DNA from: JAZDEL01 sp043820655
GTDB lineage: Archaea; Iainarchaeota; Iainarchaeia; Iainarchaeales; JAZDEL01
Assembly (NCBI GenBank): GCA_043820655.1
Contig: JBDRDO010000006.1
Span: 1-14,123 of the forward strand
Reading direction: 5' to 3'
Length of the DNA stretch: 14,123 bases
Below the pieces are notes generated by a model. That model ran no database searches, was not told the origin of the DNA, and saw nothing but the letters and a program-made list of their open reading frames with translations. Both the position numbers and the translations under genes were made by a program. Shown here in pieces: positions 6,633 through 13,298 of the stretch. Numbering within the stretch: the stretch's first letter is position 1; each line of letters opens with the position of its first letter.

Positions 6633-9297
6633 GCAGGAAATTATTTATGTAGGGCACGGCAAGCGCACTTGAACACAGCGCAAAGATTAAAACCCAGTCA
6701 AAGGGCGCAAGCGGCACTGTCCTGAAAACCGCCTGCAAAGGCGCAACATAAACAACCGCAAACTGCATTGCAATTGAAACAAGCACCGCGGCAACCAGAT
6801 ACCTGTTTGAGAACGGGTTTTCATCAAACACCCCGCGCCCCTCAAACCTGCACCCAAAAACAAGAACCATCTCAAAAATTATCGCGGCAGAAAAAAGCAT
6901 TGTCCTTGCATAACTGCCCGCGCCCAGATCATGCGCATCAATACCCATTGCCTCATCAACCCCCAGCCCGTAAAAATAGGCCGCCATTGTAACCCCGAAT
7001 GCAAGCAGTGTCGCAACCGCAAGGAACGGAAGCATGGGCCTGATTATTCCCTCTTTTGGATTGTGGGGCGGTCTTTTCATTGCCCCGCGTTCAGCCTTTT
7101 CAGTGCCAAGTGCAAGCGCGGGCAGTGAATCTGTCGCAATATTCATCCACAGTATCTGCAGTGGCAGCAGCGCAAGCGGCAGGTGCGCCAGTGTAGTTGC
7201 GGCGACAACCGCAATCTCATTCACATTTGCGCTTAACAGGTACTTTATAAATCCCCGTATATTTGAGTAAACACGCCTGCCCTCCCTTACAGCAACAACA
7301 ATAGTGCTGAAATCATCGTCCTTAAGTATTATGTCCGATGCCTCCTTTGCGACATCCGTACCCTTTATCCCCATTGCAACCCCTACATCCGCCTTCTTCA
7401 GTGCGGGTGCGTCATTAACCCCGTCCCCTGTAACAGCGACAATCTCCCCGCTTTCCATAAGTGCCTCAACAATCCTGTATTTGTGCTCGGGCTCAACACG
7501 CGCGAAAACAGTGTGCTTCCGCACAGCATGTGCAAACTCCCTTTTCCCCATTGCGTCAAGCTCCCTGCCTGTTATTGCCCCGCCGTCCAGGCCAACGCGC
7601 GCTGCAATTGCGGAAGCCGTTATTACATCATCCCCTGTAATAATCTTGACCTTTATTCCAGCACCCTTACATGTCTCTATTGCCTCGGCAACCCCCTCGC
7701 GGGGAGGGTCGCGCATTGCGGTCATTCCCGCAAAAACCATCCCGCTCTCCTCTATTTTTCCGTCATCAAGTTTCCTGTAGGAAAAGCCAAGCACCCTGTA
7801 TGCGTCCCTTCCGAATTCCCCTGCCTCGGCCTTAAGTTCTGTTTTCCTTTTGCCGAGCAGCCTTTTCTCCTCCCCTTCCTCAAATATGTGTGTGCATCCT
7901 TCAAGCACCCTGTCCAGCGCGCCCTTTGTGTACGCAATCCTTTCCCCGTGTGAAACATGCACAGTGGTCATCATCTTCCTCTTGGAGCTGAAGGGCAGTT
8001 CATCAACCCTTTCCTCATCCGCCTTTATTCCGGCCTTTTCCGCGGCACAGGCAAGCGCACCTTCCGTGGGGTCGCCTATAATTCCGTATGCCTTCCCTTC
8101 CTTTTGCAGTGTTGCATTGTTGCAGTGCACCGCAATCTTAAGCAGCATATTGAGCGCACTGTCCTTTTTGGGATCTATCCTTGCCTTGCCTATGCTGAAA
8201 TCCCCCTTGGGGGCATAACCCTCCCCGCTAACCTCAACAACAAGCCTGTTTGCGTAAACCTTCTCAACAATCATTTCGTTCCTTGTGAGCGTGCCTGTTT
8301 TGTCAGTGCATATCACAGTTGCGCTTCCCAATGCCTCAATGCTCGGCATCTTCCTCACAAGCGCATTCCTCCTCGCCATTGCAAGTATGCCTATGCCAAG
8401 CGTAATCGTAATAACCGCAGGCAGTCCCTCAGGCATTGCGGCAACCCCAAGGCTTACCGCAACCATAAACATCTCAAGCATGCCCCGCCCCGCCCACATC
8501 CCCGCGGCAAAAATCAGCACAACAACAAACAGCACCGCAATTCCAAGCTGGCTTGCAAGAGCCCCGAGCCTCTGCTTTAGTGGCGTGTCCTCCTCCTTTA
8601 TCCCCCGCACCATTTCCGCAACCTTGCCGAATTCTGTGTGCATGCCTGTTGAAACAACAACCCCTTTCCCGCGCCCGTATGTGACTATTGTGTTTGCAAA
8701 TGCAATGCACCTCCGCTCCGCAACAGTCGCCTTATCACTTACCGCGGCGGTTTCCTTCCTCATCGGCGTGCTCTCCCCAGTAAGCAGTGCCTCGTCAATC
8801 CTGAGATTAACCGCCTCAATCAGGCGCAGGTCGGCGGGAACCTTGCTCCCTTCCTCAAGCAGGACAATATCCCCCGGGACAAGCTCCTCCGCATCAATAA
8901 GAACATGCCTGCCCTCCCTGAGCACAACCGCGCGCAGTGCGGTCATCTTCCGCAGTGCCTCCATTGCCTTCTCCGCCTTATACTCCTGGAAAAAGCCAAG
9001 CCCCGCGTTTATTAACACAATCGCAAATATGGCAATTGCATCAAGTGCCTCCCCGAAGGCAAATGCAACCGCGCCCGCAATCACAAGAATGAAAACAAGC
9101 ATGCTCCTGAACTGGTTTAGCAGGAGTTTTATTGCGCGAAACCCGTGCTGCCTTTCAATCATATTCCTGCCGTGCTTCTCAAGCCTTTTTTGCGCATCCT
9201 CATTGCCGAGCCCGGATGTCCCGGCATTCAATTCCTCCATTGCCCTTTCAAAGGAAAGCGCGTGCCAGTTTTTAGCCATTCCAAACAAACTCTCCAT
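6589..9297 (-). CDS. Cation-transporting P-type ATPase, Ca2+ (P2A) type
   Basis: This 902-residue protein is full length. In order it has a cation-ATPase N-terminal domain (about 8-75), the actuator motif TGES at 173-176, the M4 motif PEGLP at 289-293, phosphorylated Asp332 in DKTGTLT, the nucleotide-binding domain, TGDGVNDAP from residue 623, and four to six C-terminal membrane helices. Ca2+-site residues of SERCA/PMR1 pumps are all present: the PEGLP Glu in M4, Asn691 and Glu694 in M5, and Asn719, Thr722 and Asp723 in M6. Ca2+ export (possibly with Mn2+) is the likely role; K+/Na+ pumping is less likely. ATG 9297 sits about 24 nt from a TATA-like box (9315-9324). An internal ATG at 9279 is possible. 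The stop lies inside priL (44-bp tail-to-tail overlap). Confidence 0.93.
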   Translation of the reverse strand: MESLFGMAKNWHALSFERAMEELNAGTSGLGNEDAQKRLEKHGRNMIERQHGFRAIKLLLNQFRSMLVFILVIAGAVAFAFGEALDAIAIFAIVLINAGLGFFQEYKAEKAMEALRKMTALRAVVLREGRHVLIDAEELVPGDIVLLEEGSKVPADLRLIEAVNLRIDEALLTGESTPMRKETAAVSDKATVAERRCIAFANTIVTYGRGKGVVVSTGMHTEFGKVAEMVRGIKEEDTPLKQRLGALASQLGIAVLFVVVLIFAAGMWAGRGMLEMFMVAVSLGVAAMPEGLPAVITITLGIGILAMARRNALVRKMPSIEALGSATVICTDKTGTLTRNEMIVEKVYANRLVVEVSGEGYAPKGDFSIGKARIDPKKDSALNMLLKIAVHCNNATLQKEGKAYGIIGDPTEGALACAAEKAGIKADEERVDELPFSSKRKMMTTVHVSHGERIAYTKGALDRVLEGCTHIFEEGEEKRLLGKRKTELKAEAGEFGRDAYRVLGFSYRKLDDGKIEESGMVFAGMTAMRDPPREGVAEAIETCKGAGIKVKIITGDDVITASAIAARVGLDGGAITGRELDAMGKREFAHAVRKHTVFARVEPEHKYRIVEALMESGEIVAVTGDGVNDAPALKKADVGVAMGIKGTDVAKEASDIILKDDDFSTIVVAVREGRRVYSNIRGFIKYLLSANVNEIAVVAATTLAHLPLALLPLQILWMNIATDSLPALALGTEKAERGAMKRPPHNPKEGIIRPMLPFLAVATLLAFGVTMAAYFYGLGVDEAMGIDAHDLGAGSYARTMLFSAAIIFEMVLVFGCRFEGRGVFDENPFSNRYLVAAVLVSIAMQFAVVYVAPLQAVFRTVPLAPFDWVLIFALCSSALAVPYINNFLLRIFSWANALRSHA

Positions 9298-9314
9298 TTA
9301 TGCCCTGCATCAAC

Positions 9315-9324
9315 CCTATATTAG
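9315..9324 (-). promoter_or_regulatory. TATA-like element for the P-type ATPase gene
   Basis: On the minus strand the box reads TAATATAGGG, centred about 23-25 nt before the ATG at 9297. This fits a leaderless transcript. A separate box for priS sits about 19 nt further on, so the divergent pair has two promoters. Confidence 0.45.
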
Positions 9325-9333
9325 TCATTATTG

Positions 9334-9343
9334 TTTATTAATA
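9334..9343 (+). promoter_or_regulatory. TATA-like element upstream of priS
   Basis: TTTATTAATA is centred about 26 nt before the priS ATG at 9365. It heads the priS-GINS-rps27e operon. There is no Shine-Dalgarno run before the ATG, so the first gene is probably leaderless. Confidence 0.55.
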
Positions 9344-9364
9344 ATTTCCGCATATGCCCTTTAT

Positions 9365-10585
9365 ATGAACCCCGAGGAATTCCTGCGCGCAAGATTTCAG
9401 GAGTATTACAAAGGCAATAGTGTTGCACAGCCCCCATCCCCCGAAAGCCGTGAGTTCGGCTTCGGAACTTTCGGGAGAAAAATCGCGGACAGGCACCTCT
9501 CCTTTGAAAGCCACGCATCCATGAACAAATTCCTGCGCGAGGAAGTGCCGTTTTACTTTTCATATTCCGCTGCCTATTACAAAAAACCCGCAGGCAGGCC
9601 GATGCAGGCAAAGGAATTTCTTGGCGGGGATTTGATTTATGAGTTTGATGCGGATGATTTGAAAACCGAATGCAAACAGCGGCACGATTCCTGGCAATGC
9701 AAATGCGGCGCAAAGGGGAAAGGGAATCCCGCGCACTGCACAGGGTGCGGGAGTGCGGTAAGCGTTAAACAATGGGTGTGTGATGAATGCCTTTCCGCGG
9801 TTAAGGCACAGACATTTTCCCTCCTTAAGGTTCTGCAGGATGACTTCAATTTTTCAGAGGGAATCTCGGTTAATTTCTCCGGGCATAAAGGGTATCATCT
9901 CCATGTCCGCGCGGAAGCCGTGCGCGAACTGACCCCCGTGGCACGCATTGAACTTGTGGATTACATAACAGGCAACGGAATTGACTTCGCCTCCGCGGGC
10001 TTTTACATTGAGGACAAAAAAATGCACTGTCCGATTCCCGAGGATGCATCGGGCTGGGGAAAAAAGCTTGTTGATGCGCTGCTGGAACTGTTCAGGCGCG
10101 GGGACTGGCAGGAGATAGCCGTTGCCGGAAACCTGCCCGCGGGAACGCTTGCAAAGGGGCTTGCTGAAAGGAAGGATGAAATTATTGCGGGAATAAACAA
10201 CGGCACACTCCATCAATTACCCGGCAGAAAAACCGAAAAGTTCTGGCGCTCCGCGCTTGAATACTGCACGGAAAAAACACGGCTTGACATAGACAGGCAG
10301 ACCTCAGTGGATGTGGCAAAAATCGTGCGCGTGCCCGACACAATTCACGGGGGCACGGGCCTGCTTGCAAACAGCATAGGCCTCGGGGAACTTCACAATT
10401 TCAGGCCGTTAAGGGATGCGGTTATTTTCGGGGACGCAATGGTTAAGGTTAAAACAGATTCCCTGCCTAAATTCACAATAGGCGGGCGTGAATTCGGTCC
10501 GCTTGAAAAGGGGGAGCACGAACTTCCTGAGTTTGCTGCAATATACCTCCTCGCAAGGGGCGATGCAATTGGAAATGGACTATGA
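9365..10585 (+). CDS. priS: DNA primase catalytic small subunit PriS
   Basis: The 406-residue protein carries the archaeo-eukaryotic primase core. The catalytic acidic pair is Asp95 and Asp97 in EFDADD, and the nucleotide-binding motif SGHKGYHLHV starts at Ser172 with His178. VRVPDTIHGGTGLLANSIGL is a further family landmark near residues 323-342. It makes primers for replication. The zinc module between Asp97 and Ser172 is unusually rich: Cys103/His107, then Cys112, Cys114, Cys125, Cys128 and a final Cys139/Cys142 in WVCDEC. It looks like the standard primase zinc knuckle with an extra ribbon inserted. ATG 9365 matches the family start and lies about 26 nt after a TATA-like box. The open frame extends much further upstream, but that is antisense to the ATPase gene. 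The 3' end overlaps the GINS gene. Confidence 0.95.
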   Translation: MNPEEFLRARFQEYYKGNSVAQPPSPESREFGFGTFGRKIADRHLSFESHASMNKFLREEVPFYFSYSAAYYKKPAGRPMQAKEFLGGDLIYEFDADDLKTECKQRHDSWQCKCGAKGKGNPAHCTGCGSAVSVKQWVCDECLSAVKAQTFSLLKVLQDDFNFSEGISVNFSGHKGYHLHVRAEAVRELTPVARIELVDYITGNGIDFASAGFYIEDKKMHCPIPEDASGWGKKLVDALLELFRRGDWQEIAVAGNLPAGTLAKGLAERKDEIIAGINNGTLHQLPGRKTEKFWRSALEYCTEKTRLDIDRQTSVDVAKIVRVPDTIHGGTGLLANSIGLGELHNFRPLRDAVIFGDAMVKVKTDSLPKFTIGGREFGPLEKGEHELPEFAAIYLLARGDAIGNGL

Positions 10586-11132
10586 TGAGATTCGCAGGAT
10601 TCATCGCTTGGAAAAAAGCTCCTCCCGCCTTGTGGAGCTGAACCAGGATTTTTACAACGACCTTAATGTGTTCATGCAGCACGAGAAAACGGAATACCTT
10701 GATTCCCTTAAGGACTTTTCAATTTCAAAAACGCGCAATTTCACAAACCTGAAGAAGATGATTGAGGAAATATTCTCCCTGCGCGAAAAGAAAATTGTTT
10801 CCCTTGCGCTTGTGGCAAGCAGGACAAACGAATCCTCTGACACGAACATGGCACTGCCCGAGAAGGCAACATTCAACGCAATTCTTGCGGTGCTTACAAA
10901 GCACAATGAAATGCTTACAAGCCTGTTCACCACAAAGGGCGCAAAGAAAGCCAAGGCAAAGTCAACTGACCTGAACCTTGCAAAACTAAAGGTAAGCGTT
11001 GACATCCCCTCATTTGTGGGGACCGACATGAAGGAGTACGGCCCGTATTCCGCGAATGAAACCGTTGAACTGCCCTACAATATTGCGAAACTTTTAAGCA
11101 CAAGAAAAATGGGAAGCATTGTGAGTGGATGA
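10575..11132 (+). CDS. GINS complex subunit, Gins51/Gins15 type
   Basis: The 185-residue protein starts MDYDEIRRIHRLEKSSSRLVEL, the helical A domain of archaeal GINS. It ends with a small beta-rich B domain, VDIPSFVGTDMKEYGPYSANETVELPYNIAKLL, which shows the family pattern P-x-F-V-G-x-D-x-x-x-Y-G-P. A-then-B order identifies the Gins51 (Sld5/Psf1-like) class. GINS binds MCM and Cdc45/GAN in the replicative CMG helicase. The middle carries a lysine/alanine-rich linker. The start could also be ATG 10563, giving four extra residues; 10575 was chosen from the family N-terminus. Either start lies within the end of priS, so translation is coupled. The stop overlaps the rps27e ATG as ATGA. Confidence 0.87.
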   Translation: MDYDEIRRIHRLEKSSSRLVELNQDFYNDLNVFMQHEKTEYLDSLKDFSISKTRNFTNLKKMIEEIFSLREKKIVSLALVASRTNESSDTNMALPEKATFNAILAVLTKHNEMLTSLFTTKGAKKAKAKSTDLNLAKLKVSVDIPSFVGTDMKEYGPYSANETVELPYNIAKLLSTRKMGSIVSG

Positions 11133-11329
11133 TTATGCAGAAGACAAAAACCTCCCCGAAAATAAGGACAAAATTCATTCGTGTGAAGTGCCCGTCATGC
11201 GGGAACGAACAGGTCATTTTCAGCGCCGCCTCAAGCGACGTGAAGTGCCTTGCGTGCAACCAGGGGCTTGCGAAGAGCGGTCCTTCCAAAATTTCGCTAA
11301 ATGCAAAGGTTGTTAAAGTCTACGAGTGA
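11129..11329 (+). CDS. rps27e: 30S ribosomal protein S27e
   Basis: The 66-residue protein matches S27e. A basic start is followed by the zinc-binding core FIRVKCPSCGNEQVIFS with Cys21 and Cys24, then VKCLACNQ with Cys40 and Cys43. Length and spacing are normal. It is a small-subunit protein present in archaea and eukaryotes. ATG 11129 overlaps the GINS stop; ATG 11135 is an alternative. In many archaea rps27e is followed directly by aIF2-alpha; here an inserted cassette separates them, and the last nine codons plus stop are repeated at 12484-12518. The gene itself is intact. Confidence 0.95.
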   Translation: MIMQKTKTSPKIRTKFIRVKCPSCGNEQVIFSAASSDVKCLACNQGLAKSGPSKISLNAKVVKVYE

Positions 11330-11333
11330 AAAA
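11299..11333 (+). repeat. 35-bp direct repeat, upstream copy (3' end of rps27e)
   Basis: This stretch contains the last nine codons and stop of rps27e and four further A bases. It is identical over 35 bp to 12484-12518. Just outside, the bases differ on the left. On the right, after a one-base shift, similarity continues weakly for about 15 bp (…ATGGGCAAG here, …ATGGGTGAG there). The two copies bound about 1.15 kb of cassette DNA. Confidence 0.95.
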
Positions 11334-11340
11334 ATCCTCA

Positions 11341-11397
11341 ATGGGCAAGAATGCACCGCTCAGCGGAAAGGGCGCAGTGAAATGCGCGGGAGAGTGA
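11341..11397 (+). other. 18-codon mini-ORF or decayed aIF2-alpha start after rps27e
   Basis: An ATG 11 nt after the rps27e stop opens an 18-residue frame, MGKNAPLSGKGAVKCAGE, ending at TGA 11397. Its position matches that of the true aIF2-alpha start after the second repeat copy, where the sequence reads ATGGGTGAG. The peptide shows only faint resemblance to the aIF2-alpha N-terminus (MGELPEQGDVVIC). It may be a remnant of a duplicated junction or plain spacer; no RNA or protein evidence. Listed for position, not as a confident gene. Confidence 0.25.
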
Positions 11398-11403
11398 ATA
11401 TGG

Positions 11404-11631
11404 ATGACACCAAAACAAAAACTACTGCACAAGTATCAGGCGGCCGGCGTATTTATTTTCGGGCTTGGTTTGCTGTCAAACTTTATGATTTGCCACGACA
11501 TAAGATGCATTTCCTACACAAGGGATGTTCTTGTAGGCTGGTTCTTTTTGATAGGGCTTATTGTATTTATGGTTTCAGTCTGGCTGGAGGTTAAGGAACG
11601 TGGGCGCATTGGATTTTCTGAGGATGAATGA
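11404..11631 (+). CDS. Small two-helix membrane protein, unknown function
   Basis: The 75-residue protein has two hydrophobic segments, GVFIFGLGLLSNFMIC at about residues 15-30 and VLVGWFFLIGLIVFMVSVWL at about 42-61. A short loop with two cysteines (CHDIRCISY) joins them, and the C-terminal tail is charged. No family is recognised. A GGAGAGTGA run at 11389-11397 lies 6 nt before the ATG and acts as a good ribosome-binding site. The 3' end overlaps the methyltransferase gene, so the two are co-translated. It lies inside the repeat-bounded cassette, and a membrane partner role for the methyltransferase is a guess. Confidence 0.65.
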   Translation: MTPKQKLLHKYQAAGVFIFGLGLLSNFMICHDIRCISYTRDVLVGWFFLIGLIVFMVSVWLEVKERGRIGFSEDE

Positions 11632-12391
11632 GGCAAAAAACATAAAGGACCTTGATGCGCCGGAAGCAACCGCGGTTCATGCAAGGATACTTATGAAGAA
11701 GAAGTTCCTCAGAAACATATACCGTAAATTCTACCATGAATTTGACCGCGTCAGCAACAGCGGCTTAGTTGTTGAGTTGGGCAGTGGCGGCGGCTTCATA
11801 AAAGAGGTTCACCCGGACTTTTTAACCTCGGACATTATGGCATTGCCAAACACAGACCTGACCTTCTCGGCCTTGGACATGCCCTTTGAGAAGAACACGG
11901 TTAGTGCCCTGGTAATGGTTGATGCCCTGCACCACTTTGTCGATGCCGATAAGTTCTTCCATGAAGCCAACAGGGTTCTGAAGAAAGGGGGGAAAATAAT
12001 AATGGTTGAGCCTGCGCAAACTTTGCTCGGCTTGTTTATCTATATGTTTATTCATCACGAGAAAACCAGTTCATACCATACATGGAAACTCCTTGACGAT
12101 AAAGGGGAAGTGGTGAAGGACGGCCTTAAGCCCCTATCCTGTTCAAACCCCAGCGCCCCTACATCAATCTTTTTCACCGAGAGGGAGTTCTTTGAGAAGC
12201 AGTTCCCGAAACTAAGGATTAAATCAATCCGTTTGCACACGCCCTTTGCATATATTTTAAGCGGCGGCCTTTCAATGAAACAACTCGCCCCTGACTTCAC
12301 TTACGGTTTTGTCAGTTTCTTTGAATGGCTGGCATCCCCGCTGAACAAATACCTTGCGATGTTTATGACCGTTGAATTGGAGAAGAAATGA
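11600..12391 (+). CDS. Class I SAM-dependent methyltransferase
   Basis: The protein of about 263 residues has the class I SAM-binding motif VVELGSGGG (Glu59-Gly65), the motif around DALHHFVDAD, and the post-motif KKGGKIIMVEP. The C-terminal half carries the stretch SGGLSMKQLAPDF and ends in MTVELEKK, a pattern found in methyltransferases of polysaccharide and O-antigen clusters (recalled, not searched). The acceptor substrate cannot be told. GTG 11600 follows the strong ribosome-binding run GGAGGTT (11586-11592) by 7 nt and is chosen; ATG 11624 is an alternative that would shorten it by eight residues. It overlaps the preceding membrane-protein gene. Both sit in a cassette flanked by 35-bp repeats, so acquisition by transfer is likely. 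Confidence 0.85.
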   Translation: MGALDFLRMNEAKNIKDLDAPEATAVHARILMKKKFLRNIYRKFYHEFDRVSNSGLVVELGSGGGFIKEVHPDFLTSDIMALPNTDLTFSALDMPFEKNTVSALVMVDALHHFVDADKFFHEANRVLKKGGKIIMVEPAQTLLGLFIYMFIHHEKTSSYHTWKLLDDKGEVVKDGLKPLSCSNPSAPTSIFFTEREFFEKQFPKLRIKSIRLHTPFAYILSGGLSMKQLAPDFTYGFVSFFEWLASPLNKYLAMFMTVELEKK

Positions 12392-12454
12392 GCCGATTGA
12401 ATGGCATGTGAAATACAGCGCCTTCAGGCACGCAAAAAGAAGGGCGTAAAGTGA

Positions 12455-12514
12455 ATGAAAGGGGCAACAACAGTGCAATATGAAAATGCAAAGGTTGTTA
12501 AAGTCTACGAGTGA
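12455..12514 (+). pseudogene. rps27e 3'-end fragment before aIF2-alpha
   Basis: A 19-codon frame, MKGATTVQYENAKVVKVYE, ends with the exact last nine residues of S27e and its stop codon. The in-frame codon directly before its ATG is a stop, and the zinc-binding part of S27e is absent, so this cannot be a functional ribosomal protein. Its stop lies 10 nt before the aIF2-alpha ATG, as the intact rps27e stop would have been in an uninterrupted operon. It may still keep translation of aIF2-alpha coupled. Bases 12392-12454 between the methyltransferase and this frame hold no recognisable feature. Confidence 0.6.
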
Positions 12515-12518
12515 AAAA
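12484..12518 (+). repeat. 35-bp direct repeat, downstream copy
   Basis: Identical to 11299-11333 over 35 bp. The segment is the 3' tail of the S27e coding sequence with its stop (12512-12514) and four more A bases. It ends 6 nt before the aIF2-alpha ATG at 12525. Because the upstream copy lies inside the intact gene, this copy is best read as the duplicated one or as the leftover of the original junction. Confidence 0.95.
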
Positions 12519-12524
12519 TCCCCT

Positions 12525-13298
12525 ATGGGTGAGCTTCCTGAACAGGGTGATGTTGTAATATGCCGCATCACAAAGGTTCTTGATTACGGCGTATTTGTGG
12601 AACTGCTTGAGTATGAGGGCATCCAGGGCTTTGTGCATATTTCACAGGTCAGCAGCAGCTGGGTAAAGAACATCCGCAACTTCGTTAAGGAGGGGCAGAT
12701 GCGCGCCGCGAAGGTATCAAACATTGACAGGTACAAAAACCAGATTGACCTTTCGCTTAACAAGGTTACCCCGCGCCTGCAGAGGACAAAAATAAACGAC
12801 TGGAAGCAGTTAAAGCGCAGCCAGAAAATGATTGAGGTTCTTGCAAAGCAGAAGAAGGTTGATGCGGATACGGCATGGGAAGAAATTGCCGAGCCGTTGC
12901 TTGAGAATTATGAAACCCTGCTTGAGGCATTTCAGGCAATACTTGCCCATGGGGAAAGTGCCGCAAAGGGCGTGCCGAAAAAATGGGTGGCGCCGCTTAT
13001 TGAACTTGTCGAGAAAAGCATAGAGCCGCCGCGCAAGACAATAAAGGGCTCGCTTACGGCAACAAGCACCGAACCCGAGGGAATTGAAATTATAAAGAAG
13101 GCCCTGCTCAGCGGAAAGGACACTATAAAGGGCGCGGACCTTGAGATTTTTTACACAGGCTCGGGCAAGTATACAATCCGCTCTACATCCCACGATTACC
13201 GCACTGCGGAACGCGCTGTAAAGGAATTTGTTGATGCCGCGGAGGCATCAATGAAAGGCCACGGTGTGCTTGAGTTCAGCGGAAAGGAGGCCTCTTAA
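12525..13298 (+). CDS. Translation initiation factor aIF2, alpha subunit
   Basis: The 257-residue protein has the aIF2-alpha layout. An S1 domain from about residue 5 to 80 contains GDVVICRITKVLDYGVFVELLEYEGIQGFVHISQVSSSWVKNI in pieces typical of the family. A helical middle domain follows (about 85-170), then a C-terminal alpha-beta domain (about 175-255) that binds the gamma subunit. The heterotrimer aIF2 delivers initiator tRNA to the ribosome. ATG 12525 gives the family start MGELPEQGDVV. An in-frame ATG at 12480 would read through the duplicated S27e tail and is rejected. No Shine-Dalgarno run precedes 12525. The stop overlaps the next gene by one base (TAATG). Confidence 0.93.
   Translation: MGELPEQGDVVICRITKVLDYGVFVELLEYEGIQGFVHISQVSSSWVKNIRNFVKEGQMRAAKVSNIDRYKNQIDLSLNKVTPRLQRTKINDWKQLKRSQKMIEVLAKQKKVDADTAWEEIAEPLLENYETLLEAFQAILAHGESAAKGVPKKWVAPLIELVEKSIEPPRKTIKGSLTATSTEPEGIEIIKKALLSGKDTIKGADLEIFYTGSGKYTIRSTSHDYRTAERAVKEFVDAAEASMKGHGVLEFSGKEAS

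Noticed and set aside
8285..9364. Long plus-strand open frame leading into priS
   Set aside because: It lies antisense to the ATPase gene, its translation is Ser/Ala/Pro-rich shadow sequence, and the PriS family start plus the TATA-like box place the real start at 9365.
9359..9367. CTTTATATG as the TATA box of the priS operon
   Set aside because: It overlaps the start codon of priS; the box at 9334-9343 has correct spacing.
12398..12454. Possible decayed copy of the middle of rps27e upstream of the tail fragment
   Set aside because: A frame reading VKYSAF looked faintly like S27e VIFSAA, but the match is too short and the zinc cysteines are absent.
11334..12483. Insertion sequence or transposon with terminal inverted repeats
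   Set aside because: No transposase or integrase is encoded, the ends of the cassette are not inverted repeats, and the flanking repeat is too long and gene-derived for a normal target duplication.
12480..12524. In-frame upstream ATG extending aIF2-alpha by 15 residues
   Set aside because: The extension reads the duplicated rps27e tail in another frame and does not resemble any aIF2-alpha N-terminus.
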